Shown here piece by piece: positions 1 to 6,904 of a DNA stretch of 64,000 bases. Position numbers and translations under genes: made by a program. Below the pieces are notes generated by a model that did no database searches, was not told the origin of the DNA, and saw only the letters and a list, made by a program, of their open reading frames with translations. This DNA comes from JACMLC01 sp963720235. GTDB taxonomy: Bacteria; Acidobacteriota; Blastocatellia; Pyrinomonadales; Pyrinomonadaceae. The stretch spans positions 3,596,001 through 3,660,000 of the forward strand of contig OY970389.1 in assembly GCA_963720235.1 (NCBI GenBank). Reading direction: 5' to 3'. Numbering within the stretch: the first letter of the stretch is position 1; each line of letters starts with the position of its first letter.

Positions 1-790
1 CGCGACTTTCAAATCTTCCGACGCCGCTCAAAAAACGCGGGACAAAATAATGCCCCAGAATAATTGCGCCGACGAGAAAGACAACGCACTTGCCAGCTAT
101 CAAAGCGATTGCCAGAAGCGAAAGCTCTGTCCCCGCAGCCGTCGCCTGAATCGCGCCCGCCACAATCGCCAGAATCAAAAGCCCCAACACATCATCTATG
201 ACTGCCGCTCCGAGTATGATGCGCGCCGCACGCGTCCGCAGCCGCTTCAAATCTTTCAACACGCGCGCAGTAATCCCCACGCTCGTCGCGCACAATGTCG
301 CGCCGATAAAGATATGCGCGAGGCGCGGCTCGTGCGGGATAAAGTAAGCGGCCACAGCCCAGCCTAAAAAGAATGGAGCCACGACGCCGAGCGTGGCTAC
401 GAGCAGAGACGACCAACCGACTTCCAGCATCTCTCCCAAATTCGATTCCAGCCCGACTTCAAAGAGCAGGACAATGACGCCCAACTCCGCCAGTGCCGCG
501 ATAATCGTATTCGTCTTGAGCGGCTCGGCAACAGTCACGCCAGCGAGTATGAGATTGCCCAGGAGTATGCCGCCGCAGAGTTCTCCGAGCACGGCTGGCT
601 GGCCCAATCTCTCAAACAACTCGCCGCACACCTTCGCCACAATCCAGATGACAGCCACGCCCGCCAGCACAAGCGGGTCAAGCCCGTGCGTCGCGCCGCC
701 TCCAGCCTCTGCAACGGCAGCGCTAACTGTGCCAGCCATCAGCAACCCTGCGCCCAAAATTACCGGGCAGATAGTCCATCTCAGCTTCAT
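1..790 (-). CDS. Kef/CPA2-type cation:proton antiporter, C-terminally cut by window edge
   Basis: Reading the minus strand from an ATG at 790 gives an open frame to the window edge (about 263 codons). It begins with a signal-like hydrophobic stretch (MKLRWTICPVILGAGLLMAG) followed by at least six membrane segments. Diagnostic stretches are QPAVLGELCGGILLGN, ALAELGVIVLLFEVGLE, FIGATLCATSVGITARVL and LGAAVIDDVLGLLILA. The last carries the ASVIDD-like acidic pair of CPA2 exchangers (family knowledge). It would exchange Na+ or K+ for protons in the inner membrane. An ATP- or NAD-binding C-terminus cannot be judged because it lies outside the window. Plus-strand ORFs here are shadows. Confidence 0.9.
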   Translation of the reverse strand, partial: MKLRWTICPVILGAGLLMAGTVSAAVAEAGGGATHGLDPLVLAGVAVIWIVAKVCGELFERLGQPAVLGELCGGILLGNLILAGVTVAEPLKTNTIIAALAELGVIVLLFEVGLESNLGEMLEVGWSSLLVATLGVVAPFFLGWAVAAYFIPHEPRLAHIFIGATLCATSVGITARVLKDLKRLRTRAARIILGAAVIDDVLGLLILAIVAGAIQATAAGTELSLLAIALIAGKCVVFLVGAIILGHYFVPRFLSGVGRFESR

Positions 791-850
791 GCGATTCTCA
801 CAAAATGATTCGGAGCATCTTAGCAACTTTCGCTAGACAGACAAGCCGTT

Positions 851-1030
851 TGTGGTTCAGTTTGAAAGTCAAGTCAACAAAATTTACGAAAGAGTTTCCC
901 GCAAAGACGCAAAGAAGGCGCGAAGAAAGCTTTCAAGATAAATAAGCATTCAACTCTTTGCGAGCTTTCTTTGCGTCTTTGCGCCTTTGCGCGAAACTTG
1001 TCTTTCTTTCCCTTTTTTGAAACTGAACTA
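851..1030. repeat. Hairpin repeat family F1, copy a (with outer terminal inverted repeats)
   Basis: The outer ends TGTGGTTCAGTTTGAAA (851) and TTTTGAAACTGAACTA (ends 1030) are inverted relative to each other. Inside, CGCAAAG-rich arms face each other around a loop containing CTTTCAAGATAAATAAGC. The CGCAAAGGCGCAAAG arm motif recurs in eight more copies in the window. ORFs called here are repeat artefacts. Confidence 0.85.
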
Positions 1031-1031
1031 A

Positions 1032-1332
1032 TTAACCCAGGTTGCGAGTGAGGAACGGCTTGAGCCGCCTGCTGTGCGGAAAGTCTGAGACTTTCCGCTT
1101 CATCTCTGCTCTTAGTTTTAGCGAGGCTCAGCCTCCCACAGGATTGAGATGACACTTGCCGAAAAAGCAGAGCTTTTCCGCACAGCAGGCGGCACAGCCG
1201 CCATACAGCATAGCACCACAGCCGTCATCGCTCTCATCAGCTGCCATTGCTCTCATCAGCCACCATCGCTCTCATCAGCTGTCATCGCTCTTATGAGCCG
1301 CCATCGCTCTCATAACCAGCAACTTGGGTTAA
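1032..1332. repeat. MITE-like repeat family F3, copy a
   Basis: The ends are TTAACCCAGGTTGC and GCAACTTGGGTTAA. Inside are TGCGGAAAGTCTGAGACTTT and its partner CGGAAAAGCAGAGCTTTTCC flanking GAGGCTCAGCCTC. It lacks coding capacity. This copy is longer than the other three because a 19-bp unit (GTCATCGCTCTCATCAGCT) is amplified about five times at 1224-1318. Confidence 0.85.
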
Positions 1333-1431
1333 TGACTAAGTTCCCTGATATTCAAGCGCAAGGATTAGACTTCAAGTGTCGAGGAGACCGCTCACCTGAC
1401 AAAATCTGTCACTCATTGTGTAAAAAACCAG

Positions 1432-1620
1432 CCCCCGCGCGTCAAGATTGACGCCCCGCAAGCGAAACTTCTGCCCCCTCACGCGCAGATAACCGCCCCT
1501 CGTGTGCAGATAACTGCCCCGCAGGTAACAGTTTTAGTCCCGCAGGTAAAAGTTCTAGTCCCGCAGACAATAGTTGTCACTTCCGGCGTGGAATATCCGG
1601 CCCCGCAAGTGAAAGATGCC
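1432..1620 (+). repeat. 21-bp tandem repeat array, about nine units
   Basis: Units of exactly 21 bp start GCCCCGCAG or similar (1432, 1453, 1474, 1495, 1516, 1537, 1558, a degenerate one at 1579, and 1600). In one plus frame they read as heptapeptides such as APQVTVL, VPQVKVL and VPQTIVV. That frame opens after a TAG near 1366. It has no convincing start or ribosome site, and it runs on into the antisense of the neighbouring receiver gene. A decayed repeat-protein gene or a non-coding minisatellite are both possible. Confidence 0.7.
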
Positions 1621-1629
1621 TTTCCGCGC

Positions 1630-2028
1630 TCAGCTATGGGGAATCAACAGACGTTTGATGATTCTCGCCACCGATTCCGCCTCATCCGGCCTCTCACAAA
1701 ACACTCCCGCGCCAGCATCTCGTTTCCCTTCTCTCGTCAAGATAATGATAGGCACGCCCTGACGTTGCTTTATTTCCCGCGCCAAACCTGCCAAAGCCTG
1801 CCCTGTCATGTCCGGCAACTCTTCGTCCACCAACAGCAAGGCATACTCAATCTCGCCGCGCAGGAAGACGCGCGCCACGCCGCCCGACGGACTCCGCACG
1901 ATGTAGCAATCCTTAAGCATTCCGCGCAACGACTGCAACAGCGCAAGGTCTTGCCCCGCGTAGAGGATGCGGTGCGTAGCCCTGTGATATGATTGGCTGG
2001 TTCTGTTGAAAAACTGGCAACGGCACAT
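1630..2028 (-). CDS. Degenerate response-regulator receiver protein
   Basis: About 132 residues from the only available ATG, which lies inside the conserved element (1999-2105). The receiver fold begins RILYAGQDLALLQSL. The phospho-acceptor strand is LLLVDEELPDMTG and the Thr strand is IIILTRE. The usual acidic pair of strand 1 is reduced to QD and the conserved Lys of strand 5 appears as Arg (FCERPDE), so phosphotransfer may be weak. There is no output domain. No ribosome site precedes the ATG, so the true start or the expression status is uncertain. It is divergent from the XRE gene at 2193, the same layout as at 15 kb. Confidence 0.6.
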   Translation of the reverse strand: MCRCQFFNRTSQSYHRATHRILYAGQDLALLQSLRGMLKDCYIVRSPSGGVARVFLRGEIEYALLLVDEELPDMTGQALAGLAREIKQRQGVPIIILTREGKRDAGAGVFCERPDEAESVARIIKRLLIPHS

Positions 2029-2105
2029 GCGTAGCTCAAACCTCAACCTCAAAGAAGAGTAATGAGCATCGCCGTTCGAGATGAAAGGTTCATACTCACG
2101 GCGAA
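1999..2105 (-). promoter_or_regulatory. Conserved ~110-bp element, copy 1 (XRE/receiver module)
   Basis: Read on the minus strand it starts TTCGCCGTGAGTATGAACC, contains AACGGCGATGCTCATTACTC and ends near TGCCGTTGCCAGTTTTTC. Copies lie at 15088-15196 and 54091-54199 on the plus strand. Each sits between an XRE gene and a divergent small gene and points away from the XRE gene. Differences between copies hit first and second codon positions in the shared frame, so the conservation looks nucleic-acid level rather than protein level. Confidence 0.8.
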
Positions 2106-2122
2106 GCAACGACGCAGATGCA

Positions 2123-2146
2123 TTTTAGGGATGCACGTCCCTAAAA
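2123..2146. promoter_or_regulatory. Palindromic operator candidate upstream of XRE gene
   Basis: TTTTAGGGA and TCCCTAAAA form 9-bp perfect arms around a 6-bp centre, between the XRE start and conserved element copy 1. The two other modules have palindromes of different sequence at the equivalent place. Confidence 0.5.
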
Positions 2147-2192
2147 GCAAGGTTGCAAGAGTAGCTTGCTTCTCAGGAGGGCGTACCTCTTG

Positions 2193-2528
2193 ATGCAAGC
2201 TAAGCGGCAGCCTCAGCTAAAAAGGAAGCAACCTGCTCGTCTGGCCTCTAAGTTGTTGGAGATACGCACGAAGCTTGAATTATCTCAGGGCGGAATGCTC
2301 AAGCGTTTGGGAGTAGAAGATGAACTTGAACGTGACTACATCTCAAAGTATGAGCGTGGAGTGCTTGAACCGCCGCTGCATGTGCTGCTGGCTTACGCGC
2401 GCTCGGTGGGGATTTCAACGGATGTGCTGATTGATGATGAGCTTGATTTGCCGTATAACATCCCAAGCCAGACAAAAAGCGAAGGCGTCAGGCGCGCAAC
2501 GGCAATCCGCCGCCGGAAGAAACGCTAA
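2193..2528 (+). CDS. XRE-family helix-turn-helix regulator (paralogue 1)
   Basis: About 111 residues. The HTH lies in KLLEIRTKLELSQGGMLKRL followed by YISKYERGVLEPPLHVLLAY, the usual SQ...ISKYE pattern of Cro/C1-type domains. It ends with the signature IDDELDLP and a basic tail RRRKKR, both shared with the XRE genes at 14686 and 53695. AGGAGG at 2175-2180 serves either TTG 2190 or ATG 2193, and the ATG was chosen. It probably binds the palindrome at 2123 and controls itself and the divergent receiver gene (inference from position). Confidence 0.85.
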   Translation: MQAKRQPQLKRKQPARLASKLLEIRTKLELSQGGMLKRLGVEDELERDYISKYERGVLEPPLHVLLAYARSVGISTDVLIDDELDLPYNIPSQTKSEGVRRATAIRRRKKR

Positions 2529-2562
2529 ACCGATAAGAGGCAAGCTTTGTAAACTAACCTGA

Positions 2563-2569
2563 GTTAGAT
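2563..2569 (+). other. Possible cassette boundary (attI- or attC-like core site)
   Basis: GTTAGAT matches the GTTRRRY crossover core and is followed by GCTTTCGC, similar to what follows the R' core of the attC site at 3103-3205. It would mark the 5' edge of the hicBA cassette. There is no full attC structure here, so this is tentative. Confidence 0.35.
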
Positions 2570-2612
2570 GCTTTCGCTCTGTGTGGTAATATACGTCTGT
2601 GGAGGGGACAGA

Positions 2613-2837
2613 ATGAAATCCTTGAAGATTCTAATTGAGAAACATCCTGACGGATATGTGGCTTACCCACTTGGCCTCAAGGGTGTTGTCGTGGGCGAAG
2701 GTGATTCTTATGATGAAGCGTTAGCTGATGTGAAGTCAGCTATTCTGTTTCATGTTGAAACCTTTGGCGCAGAAGTGTTGGAAGAAGAATCTCCTGTTCT
2801 AGAGGCTTTTGTCGCAGAAACAGGAGTTGCGGCATAG
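2613..2837 (+). CDS. hicB: HicB-family antitoxin
   Basis: 74 residues, MKSLKILIEKHPDGYVAYPL, with the HicB-type partial RNase-H-like fold (GYVAYPLGLKGVVVGEGDSY then DEALADVKSAI). GGAGG at 2601 lies 7 nt before the ATG, which excludes the longer upstream reading. It neutralises HicA by direct binding. There is no obvious C-terminal DNA-binding domain, so autoregulation may rely on the fold itself or on another factor. Its stop overlaps the hicA start. A TGTGGTAATAT extended -10-like sequence precedes it, which would let the cassette be expressed from its own promoter. Confidence 0.88.
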   Translation: MKSLKILIEKHPDGYVAYPLGLKGVVVGEGDSYDEALADVKSAILFHVETFGAEVLEEESPVLEAFVAETGVAA

Positions 2838-3076
2838 TGGCTAAATTTCCGGTTGATGCTCCAAAGGCGCGCGTCCTCAGAGCATTGGAGTCGCTTGGAT
2901 TTCACATTATCCGTGAGCGAGAGCATATTGCGATGGTGCGTGATAATGCTGATGGAACACGCACTCCGTTGACCTTACCAAATCATGCCCAATTGAAGGG
3001 TTCTACTTTGCGGACGATCTGTACACATGCTGGCATTCCACGTGACGATTTTCTGAAGGCATACGAGCGCAGCTAA
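2837..3076 (+). CDS. hicA: HicA-family mRNA interferase toxin
   Basis: 79 residues from a GTG that overlaps the hicB TAG by one base (TAGTG), so translation is coupled. It has the small double-stranded-RNA-binding-like HicA fold with Gly (ESLGFHIIRERE) and the catalytic His in LPNHAQLKGSTLRTI. HicA toxins cleave mRNA (family knowledge). An attC-like site begins 26 bp after the stop, so the toxin-antitoxin pair is arranged as an integron cassette. Such pairs are frequent in cassette arrays, where they help to stabilise them. Confidence 0.88.
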   Translation: MAKFPVDAPKARVLRALESLGFHIIREREHIAMVRDNADGTRTPLTLPNHAQLKGSTLRTICTHAGIPRDDFLKAYERS

Positions 3077-3102
3077 GCGGCCCTTTCCCAAATCAATGGC
3101 GC

Positions 3103-3205
3103 ATCTAACAACTCATTCAACCGGAGCGCGCATAGCGCGGCTTTCATCCGACGACTTGAATGGTTTCGAGGTTGGATGCGCGCCCGGTTAATTCGGGCGT
3201 TAGAT
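3103..3205 (+). other. attC-like integron recombination site 1
   Basis: R'' ATCTAAC (3103-3109, perfect RYYYAAC) and R' GTTAGAT (3199-3205, perfect GTTRRRY) bracket an imperfect palindrome with inner boxes CTCATTCAACCGG and CCGGTTAATTCGGG. The site is 103 bp long and follows hicA. Confidence 0.82.
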
Positions 3206-3234
3206 TGCTTCGCCTGAAGATGAAGGATTAAGTT

Positions 3235-3783
3235 ATGAAATATCTGAGATTCACCATTATTCTGATTTTCACACTCTTCTTTTACGCGCCTGTTTTCTCG
3301 CAGACGACGAAAACTGTTAAGGGAAACAGTTTCAAGGGCGTAACTCTTATTTATTTATCTCAACGCTGTTTGCCCGCAGATAAAGTTCCTTATGTCGGCA
3401 AAGACATTATTGACTATAGCGATATGATCACTCGGTTTCGGCTTGAAAATAATAGTAAGGAGGAGATTTACTTTTTAACCAGTATGGGTTCTAACCTTAT
3501 TTTACCACAAGGATTTGTGTTATTCCGAAAAAGCAAAGATGAAGAGTGGACTTCAGTTTATTCACCTGCGCGCGGGCGCGAAGGGATTTTTACCGGCATC
3601 AATTTTGGGTGGCTTGGGCTGCCTTCTGGTTTCGCTATAGAATTTGAATCCAGCGGATTTAGTAGAACAGATGGTGAACATGCGGGGTCTGTTTTCTTAA
3701 ACACGAAACCGGAGCAAAAAGGTCGGGTTGAACTTATTTCAAATGAATTTGTTGCTGTTCCATGTCCAAAGGCGAAGAAATGA
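3235..3783 (+). CDS. Cassette-borne secreted protein of unknown function
   Basis: 182 residues. It has a clear signal peptide, MKYLRFTIILIFTLFFYAPV, with probable cleavage after FSQ. The mature part is beta-rich with no motif I recognise; notable stretches are RFRLENNSKEEIYFL and VPCPKAKK at the end. It lies wholly between two attC-like sites, one gene per cassette. AAGGA near 3222 supports the ATG. Its base composition is visibly richer in A/T than the flanking chromosomal genes, which fits acquisition by transfer. Function is not inferable. Confidence 0.8.
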   Translation: MKYLRFTIILIFTLFFYAPVFSQTTKTVKGNSFKGVTLIYLSQRCLPADKVPYVGKDIIDYSDMITRFRLENNSKEEIYFLTSMGSNLILPQGFVLFRKSKDEEWTSVYSPARGREGIFTGINFGWLGLPSGFAIEFESSGFSRTDGEHAGSVFLNTKPEQKGRVELISNEFVAVPCPKAKK

Positions 3784-3800
3784 TTTTTAGTCTAAGCGCA

Positions 3801-3903
3801 ATCTAATAACTCATTCAACCGGAGCGCGCATAGCGTTGCTTTCATGCGCGAGACTTTGTTCATTATCATGGCTCGTCGCGCCCGGTTAATTCGGGCGTTA
3901 GAC
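3801..3903 (+). other. attC-like integron recombination site 2
   Basis: R'' ATCTAAT (one mismatch to RYYYAAC) at 3801 and R' GTTAGAC at 3897-3903. The inner CTCATTCAACCGGAGCGCGC and CCGGTTAATTCGGGCG boxes are shared with site 1. It is also 103 bp, but the central loop differs. Confidence 0.8.
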
Positions 3904-3917
3904 ATCAGCAGAAGCGA

Positions 3918-4118
3918 ATGCAGAATGGCAGCCCTTCGCGGGGTGTCGAAACCGGCAAATTCTTTTGTCGAACTGCTGTCAGACAACTGGACGCCATCGT
4001 GCGCAATAAATTCGAGAATGATGCGGCGACGCTCGCAGCATGGACACGAGCAAGCCATACCGAGCGCAGCCCAAGACGAACTGTAAAGTCCACTCCGCAA
4101 CCTTCAGCAACTCCCTGA
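3918..4118 (+). CDS. Small ORF in the third cassette position, unknown
   Basis: 66 residues starting 15 nt after the R' core of attC site 2, the spacing typical of cassette genes. The central stretch LDAIVRNKFENDAATLAAW followed by TRASHTERSPRR looks protein-like. The N-terminus (MQNGSPSRGVETGKFFCR) may be frameshifted or truncated, and no good ribosome site is present. No attC site follows before the repeat at 4149. It may be a real short gene or the remnant of a longer one. Confidence 0.4.
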   Translation: MQNGSPSRGVETGKFFCRTAVRQLDAIVRNKFENDAATLAAWTRASHTERSPRRTVKSTPQPSATP

Positions 4119-4148
4119 GCGATTCTATTGTAGGTTGCTAATTGCCTT

Positions 4149-4224
4149 GCGCCCTCCCTGACGGTCGGGCTACTGCCTCCAAATGTCACCTGCGGGGCAG
4201 TAGCCCGACCGTCAGGGAGGGCGC
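4149..4224. repeat. Perfect inverted repeat (29-bp arms), likely terminator
   Basis: The arm CCTCCCTGACGGTCGGGCTA at 4149-4177 has an exact reverse complement at 4196-4224, with an 18-nt loop. It lies 34 bp downstream of the lon stop, between lon and the cassette array, and could terminate transcription in both directions. It is unrelated to families F1-F3. Confidence 0.85.
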
Positions 4225-4258
4225 GTCAGGTGACACTCATTTGCAACGGAATACCGCT

Positions 4259-6745
4259 CTAAACTTCCTTGACTTGTATCGTCGCAGGCTCCGGCTGCTG
4301 TGTGTGGTCGCGCTCTCCGTCAACCGGAAGTGGCGGCGGCGGGTTCGCAACCAGCCTTTCGAGTCCGGCGTCGAGCACATCGCTGATGCGCGTCGCGGGA
4401 ATAATCTCAAGCTCTTTGCGCACATCCTCTGGAATGTCTTCGATGTCAGCTTGATTACGGTCTGGAAGAATGATGCGGCGTATGCCTGCGCGATGCGCGG
4501 CCAAAACTTTTTCCTTGATGCCGCCGACGGGAAAGACTAGGCCAGACAAAGTTATCTCGCCAGTCATGGATGTATCAGGCCGCACGCGGCGACCTGTGAA
4601 GAGCGAGGCTAAGGCGGATGCCATAGTGACTCCCGCGCTCGGCCCGTCCTTCGGAATCGCGCCCGCAGGCACATGCAGGTGTATCCCGTATCCTTTGAAC
4701 ATCTCTGGCTTGATGCCGAACTCAGCAGCGTGCGCCCAGAGATAAGAGAGCGCGGCACGCGCGGATTCCTGCATCACTGTGCCAAGCTGCCCGGTCAAAG
4801 TCAGGCCAGAGCCGCCCGGCAACAGCGTGGCTTCTATAAACAACACTTCGCCGCCCATCTCTGTCCAGGCCATCCCCGTCGCCACTCCCGCCGGAAGCTC
4901 TTTGCGCGCTTCTTCTGGATAAAAACGCGGCGCGCCTAAATATTCTTTTATGTCTCCTGCATCCACAGTCACCTTTTCCGCTTCGCCCTGCGCAATCTTT
5001 AAAGCGACCTTGCGCACGATGCTGCCGATGGTGCGCTCCATCTGCCTGACTCCGGCCTCGCGCGTGTAGCGTGCGGCAATCAATGTTATCGCCGCATCAG
5101 TAATCTCAAACTGCTCTGGCTTGAGGCCGTTCTCCGTCACCTGTCGCGGGACTAAATACTGTTTAGCGATATGCAACTTTTCCTGATCCGAATAGCCAGC
5201 GAGTTGAATTATCTCCATGCGGTCGCGCAGGGGCGCGGGGATTGGGCCAAGCTGATTCGCCGTGGCGATAAAGAATACCTTCGAGAGATCAAACGGCAGG
5301 TCTATGTAATGGTCGCGGAAAGTGGAGTTCTGCTGCGGGTCTAAAACCTCAAGCAGCGCAGCCGCAGGGTCGCCGCGATAATCTGCGCCGAGCTTGTCAA
5401 TCTCGTCGAGCATCATCACAGGATTATTAACGCCCGCGCGGCGTATTGACTGAACGATGCGACCCGGCATCGCGCCGATGTATGTCCGACGATGACCGCG
5501 CAACTCTGCTTCATCACGCACGCCGCCCAGAGAGAAACGCTCAAACTCTCTGCCAAGCGCGCGTGCAATCGAGCGGCCCAGAGATGTCTTGCCGACTCCC
5601 GGCGGGCCGACGAAACACAGTATCGGACTCTTGGCATCCGGTCTGAGTTTAATGACAGCAAGGAATTCAAGTATGCGTTCCTTGATGTCGTCAAGACCGT
5701 AGTGGTCTTCGTCAAGCACGAGCCGCGCCTCTTTCAAATCGAGCTTGTCTTCGCTCGATTTTTTCCACGGAAGTTCGAGAACGAATTCGAGCCACGTGCG
5801 TATGACATGAAAATCTGGCGCGGCGGATGGCAGCTTTTCCATGCGCTTTAATTCGCGCTCGGCCTCTTTGCGCACTTCATCCGGCAGGTCTGCCGCATCA
5901 AGTCTCTCGCGCAGTTGGTCTGCTTCCGCGCGCTCGCCGCCTTCATCATCGCCAAGCTCTTTTTGAATCGCTTTCAACTGTTGACGCAGGACATAATCGC
6001 GCTGCGCTTTGTTCATCTCGCTCTGCGCTTCGGTCGCAATCTTCGAGCGGATTTCCATAATCTCGACTTCGCGCGCGAGATTGCTGTGGGCCAGGCGCAG
6101 GAGTTCGTCAACAGTGTCTGCTTCGAGCATCTTCTGCTCGTGCTCTACGCCGAGCGTGAGGACGGAGGCGAGAAAGTATGCAAGCTGGACTGGGTCGTCC
6201 GCAGACATGACAGCCGCGCGCACTTCCGGCGGAACCTGCGGCATCATCGCCAGCGCGCGTTGAATCAATGCCTGCACATTGCGCTTCAAAGCTTCGACTT
6301 CATCAGCATCTTCGACGCGCAATTCCGGCAACATCTCAACACGCGCGCGCATAAAAGGCTGTTCCTGCATCCATTCGAGCACACGCACGCGCTCTGTTCC
6401 CTGCACGATGATGTGCACGGCTTCTTCGTTGCGCATCATGCGCTTAATCATGGCGAGCGTGCCGATGTTATAAAGGTCTGCGGGCGCAGCGTCCGCGCCC
6501 GTCGTGTCGGCAGAGCGCGCACTGATACAGGCCAGCAGTTTTTCTTCCGTCGCCAAAGCAGCCTCGACAGCCGCGACAGAGCGCGTGCGCCCGACAGAGA
6601 GCGGGACGATTGTGCCGGGAAAGAGCGTCGTATTCTGCAAAGGCAGGAGGGAGATTTCAAACGGCACTGCTTGATTGACAGGCTGCTCCGACTCCGCCGG
6701 CGCTGTCGCTCCCTGCATCTGTGTGGTCTCTGAAGTCTCAGCCAT
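4259..6745 (-). CDS. lon: ATP-dependent Lon protease
   Basis: About 828 residues, standard for bacterial LonA. The N-terminal substrate-binding LON domain begins FEISLLPLQNTTLFPGTIVP, followed by a coiled-coil region. The AAA+ module has Walker A GPPGVGKT (about 380-387) and Walker B VMMLDEIDK. The C-terminal protease domain has the Ser-Lys dyad: Ser703 in KDGPSAG and Lys746 in GGIKEK. It degrades misfolded and regulatory proteins in the cytosol. The start is uncertain (TTG 6775, ATG 6772 or ATG 6745); the last gives a conventional N-terminus. The small heat-shock gene follows upstream on the same strand, suggesting a proteostasis neighbourhood. Confidence 0.97.
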   Translation of the reverse strand: MAETSETTQMQGATAPAESEQPVNQAVPFEISLLPLQNTTLFPGTIVPLSVGRTRSVAAVEAALATEEKLLACISARSADTTGADAAPADLYNIGTLAMIKRMMRNEEAVHIIVQGTERVRVLEWMQEQPFMRARVEMLPELRVEDADEVEALKRNVQALIQRALAMMPQVPPEVRAAVMSADDPVQLAYFLASVLTLGVEHEQKMLEADTVDELLRLAHSNLAREVEIMEIRSKIATEAQSEMNKAQRDYVLRQQLKAIQKELGDDEGGERAEADQLRERLDAADLPDEVRKEAERELKRMEKLPSAAPDFHVIRTWLEFVLELPWKKSSEDKLDLKEARLVLDEDHYGLDDIKERILEFLAVIKLRPDAKSPILCFVGPPGVGKTSLGRSIARALGREFERFSLGGVRDEAELRGHRRTYIGAMPGRIVQSIRRAGVNNPVMMLDEIDKLGADYRGDPAAALLEVLDPQQNSTFRDHYIDLPFDLSKVFFIATANQLGPIPAPLRDRMEIIQLAGYSDQEKLHIAKQYLVPRQVTENGLKPEQFEITDAAITLIAARYTREAGVRQMERTIGSIVRKVALKIAQGEAEKVTVDAGDIKEYLGAPRFYPEEARKELPAGVATGMAWTEMGGEVLFIEATLLPGGSGLTLTGQLGTVMQESARAALSYLWAHAAEFGIKPEMFKGYGIHLHVPAGAIPKDGPSAGVTMASALASLFTGRRVRPDTSMTGEITLSGLVFPVGGIKEKVLAAHRAGIRRIILPDRNQADIEDIPEDVRKELEIIPATRISDVLDAGLERLVANPPPPLPVDGERDHTQQPEPATIQVKEV

Positions 6746-6785
6746 AACTTTTGCCACTTTCGGATTGTGCATCAACTACTGGAAT

Positions 6786-6902
6786 TAGCCACAGAGACAC
6801 AGAGGAAGATAAACAAGAAGCGGAAGGAAAAGAGGAGAGCAAAGCTTTCTTGTCTTCGGACTTTTGCTTTTCACCTTCTTATTCTCCGTGTCTCTGTGGC
6901 TA
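6786..6902. repeat. Intergenic hairpin with TAGCCACAGAGACACAG arms
   Basis: TAGCCACAGAGACACAGAG at 6786 is answered by CTCCGTGTCTCTGTGGCTA ending at 6902. It lies between hsp20 and lon and is one of several gene-end hairpins with different arm sequences. Confidence 0.8.
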
Positions 6903-6904
6903 AT

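Noticed and set aside
874..1155. ORF on the minus strand reading RAKAQRRKESSQRVE...LRLCGKLFRKFC
   Set aside because: It lies fully in F1 and F3 repeats; the same peptide words recur in every F1 copy in any frame.
1224..1318. CRISPR array
   Set aside because: The 19-bp units are contiguous without spacers and lie inside an F3 element; no cas genes are present.
1504..1992. Plus-strand ORF across the 21-bp array and the receiver gene
   Set aside because: The second half is the antisense of the receiver domain and there is no ribosome site; only the repeat array was kept.
4149..4224. Third attC site
   Set aside because: It lacks RYYYAAC/GTTRRRY ends and its arms are perfectly matched, unlike attC.
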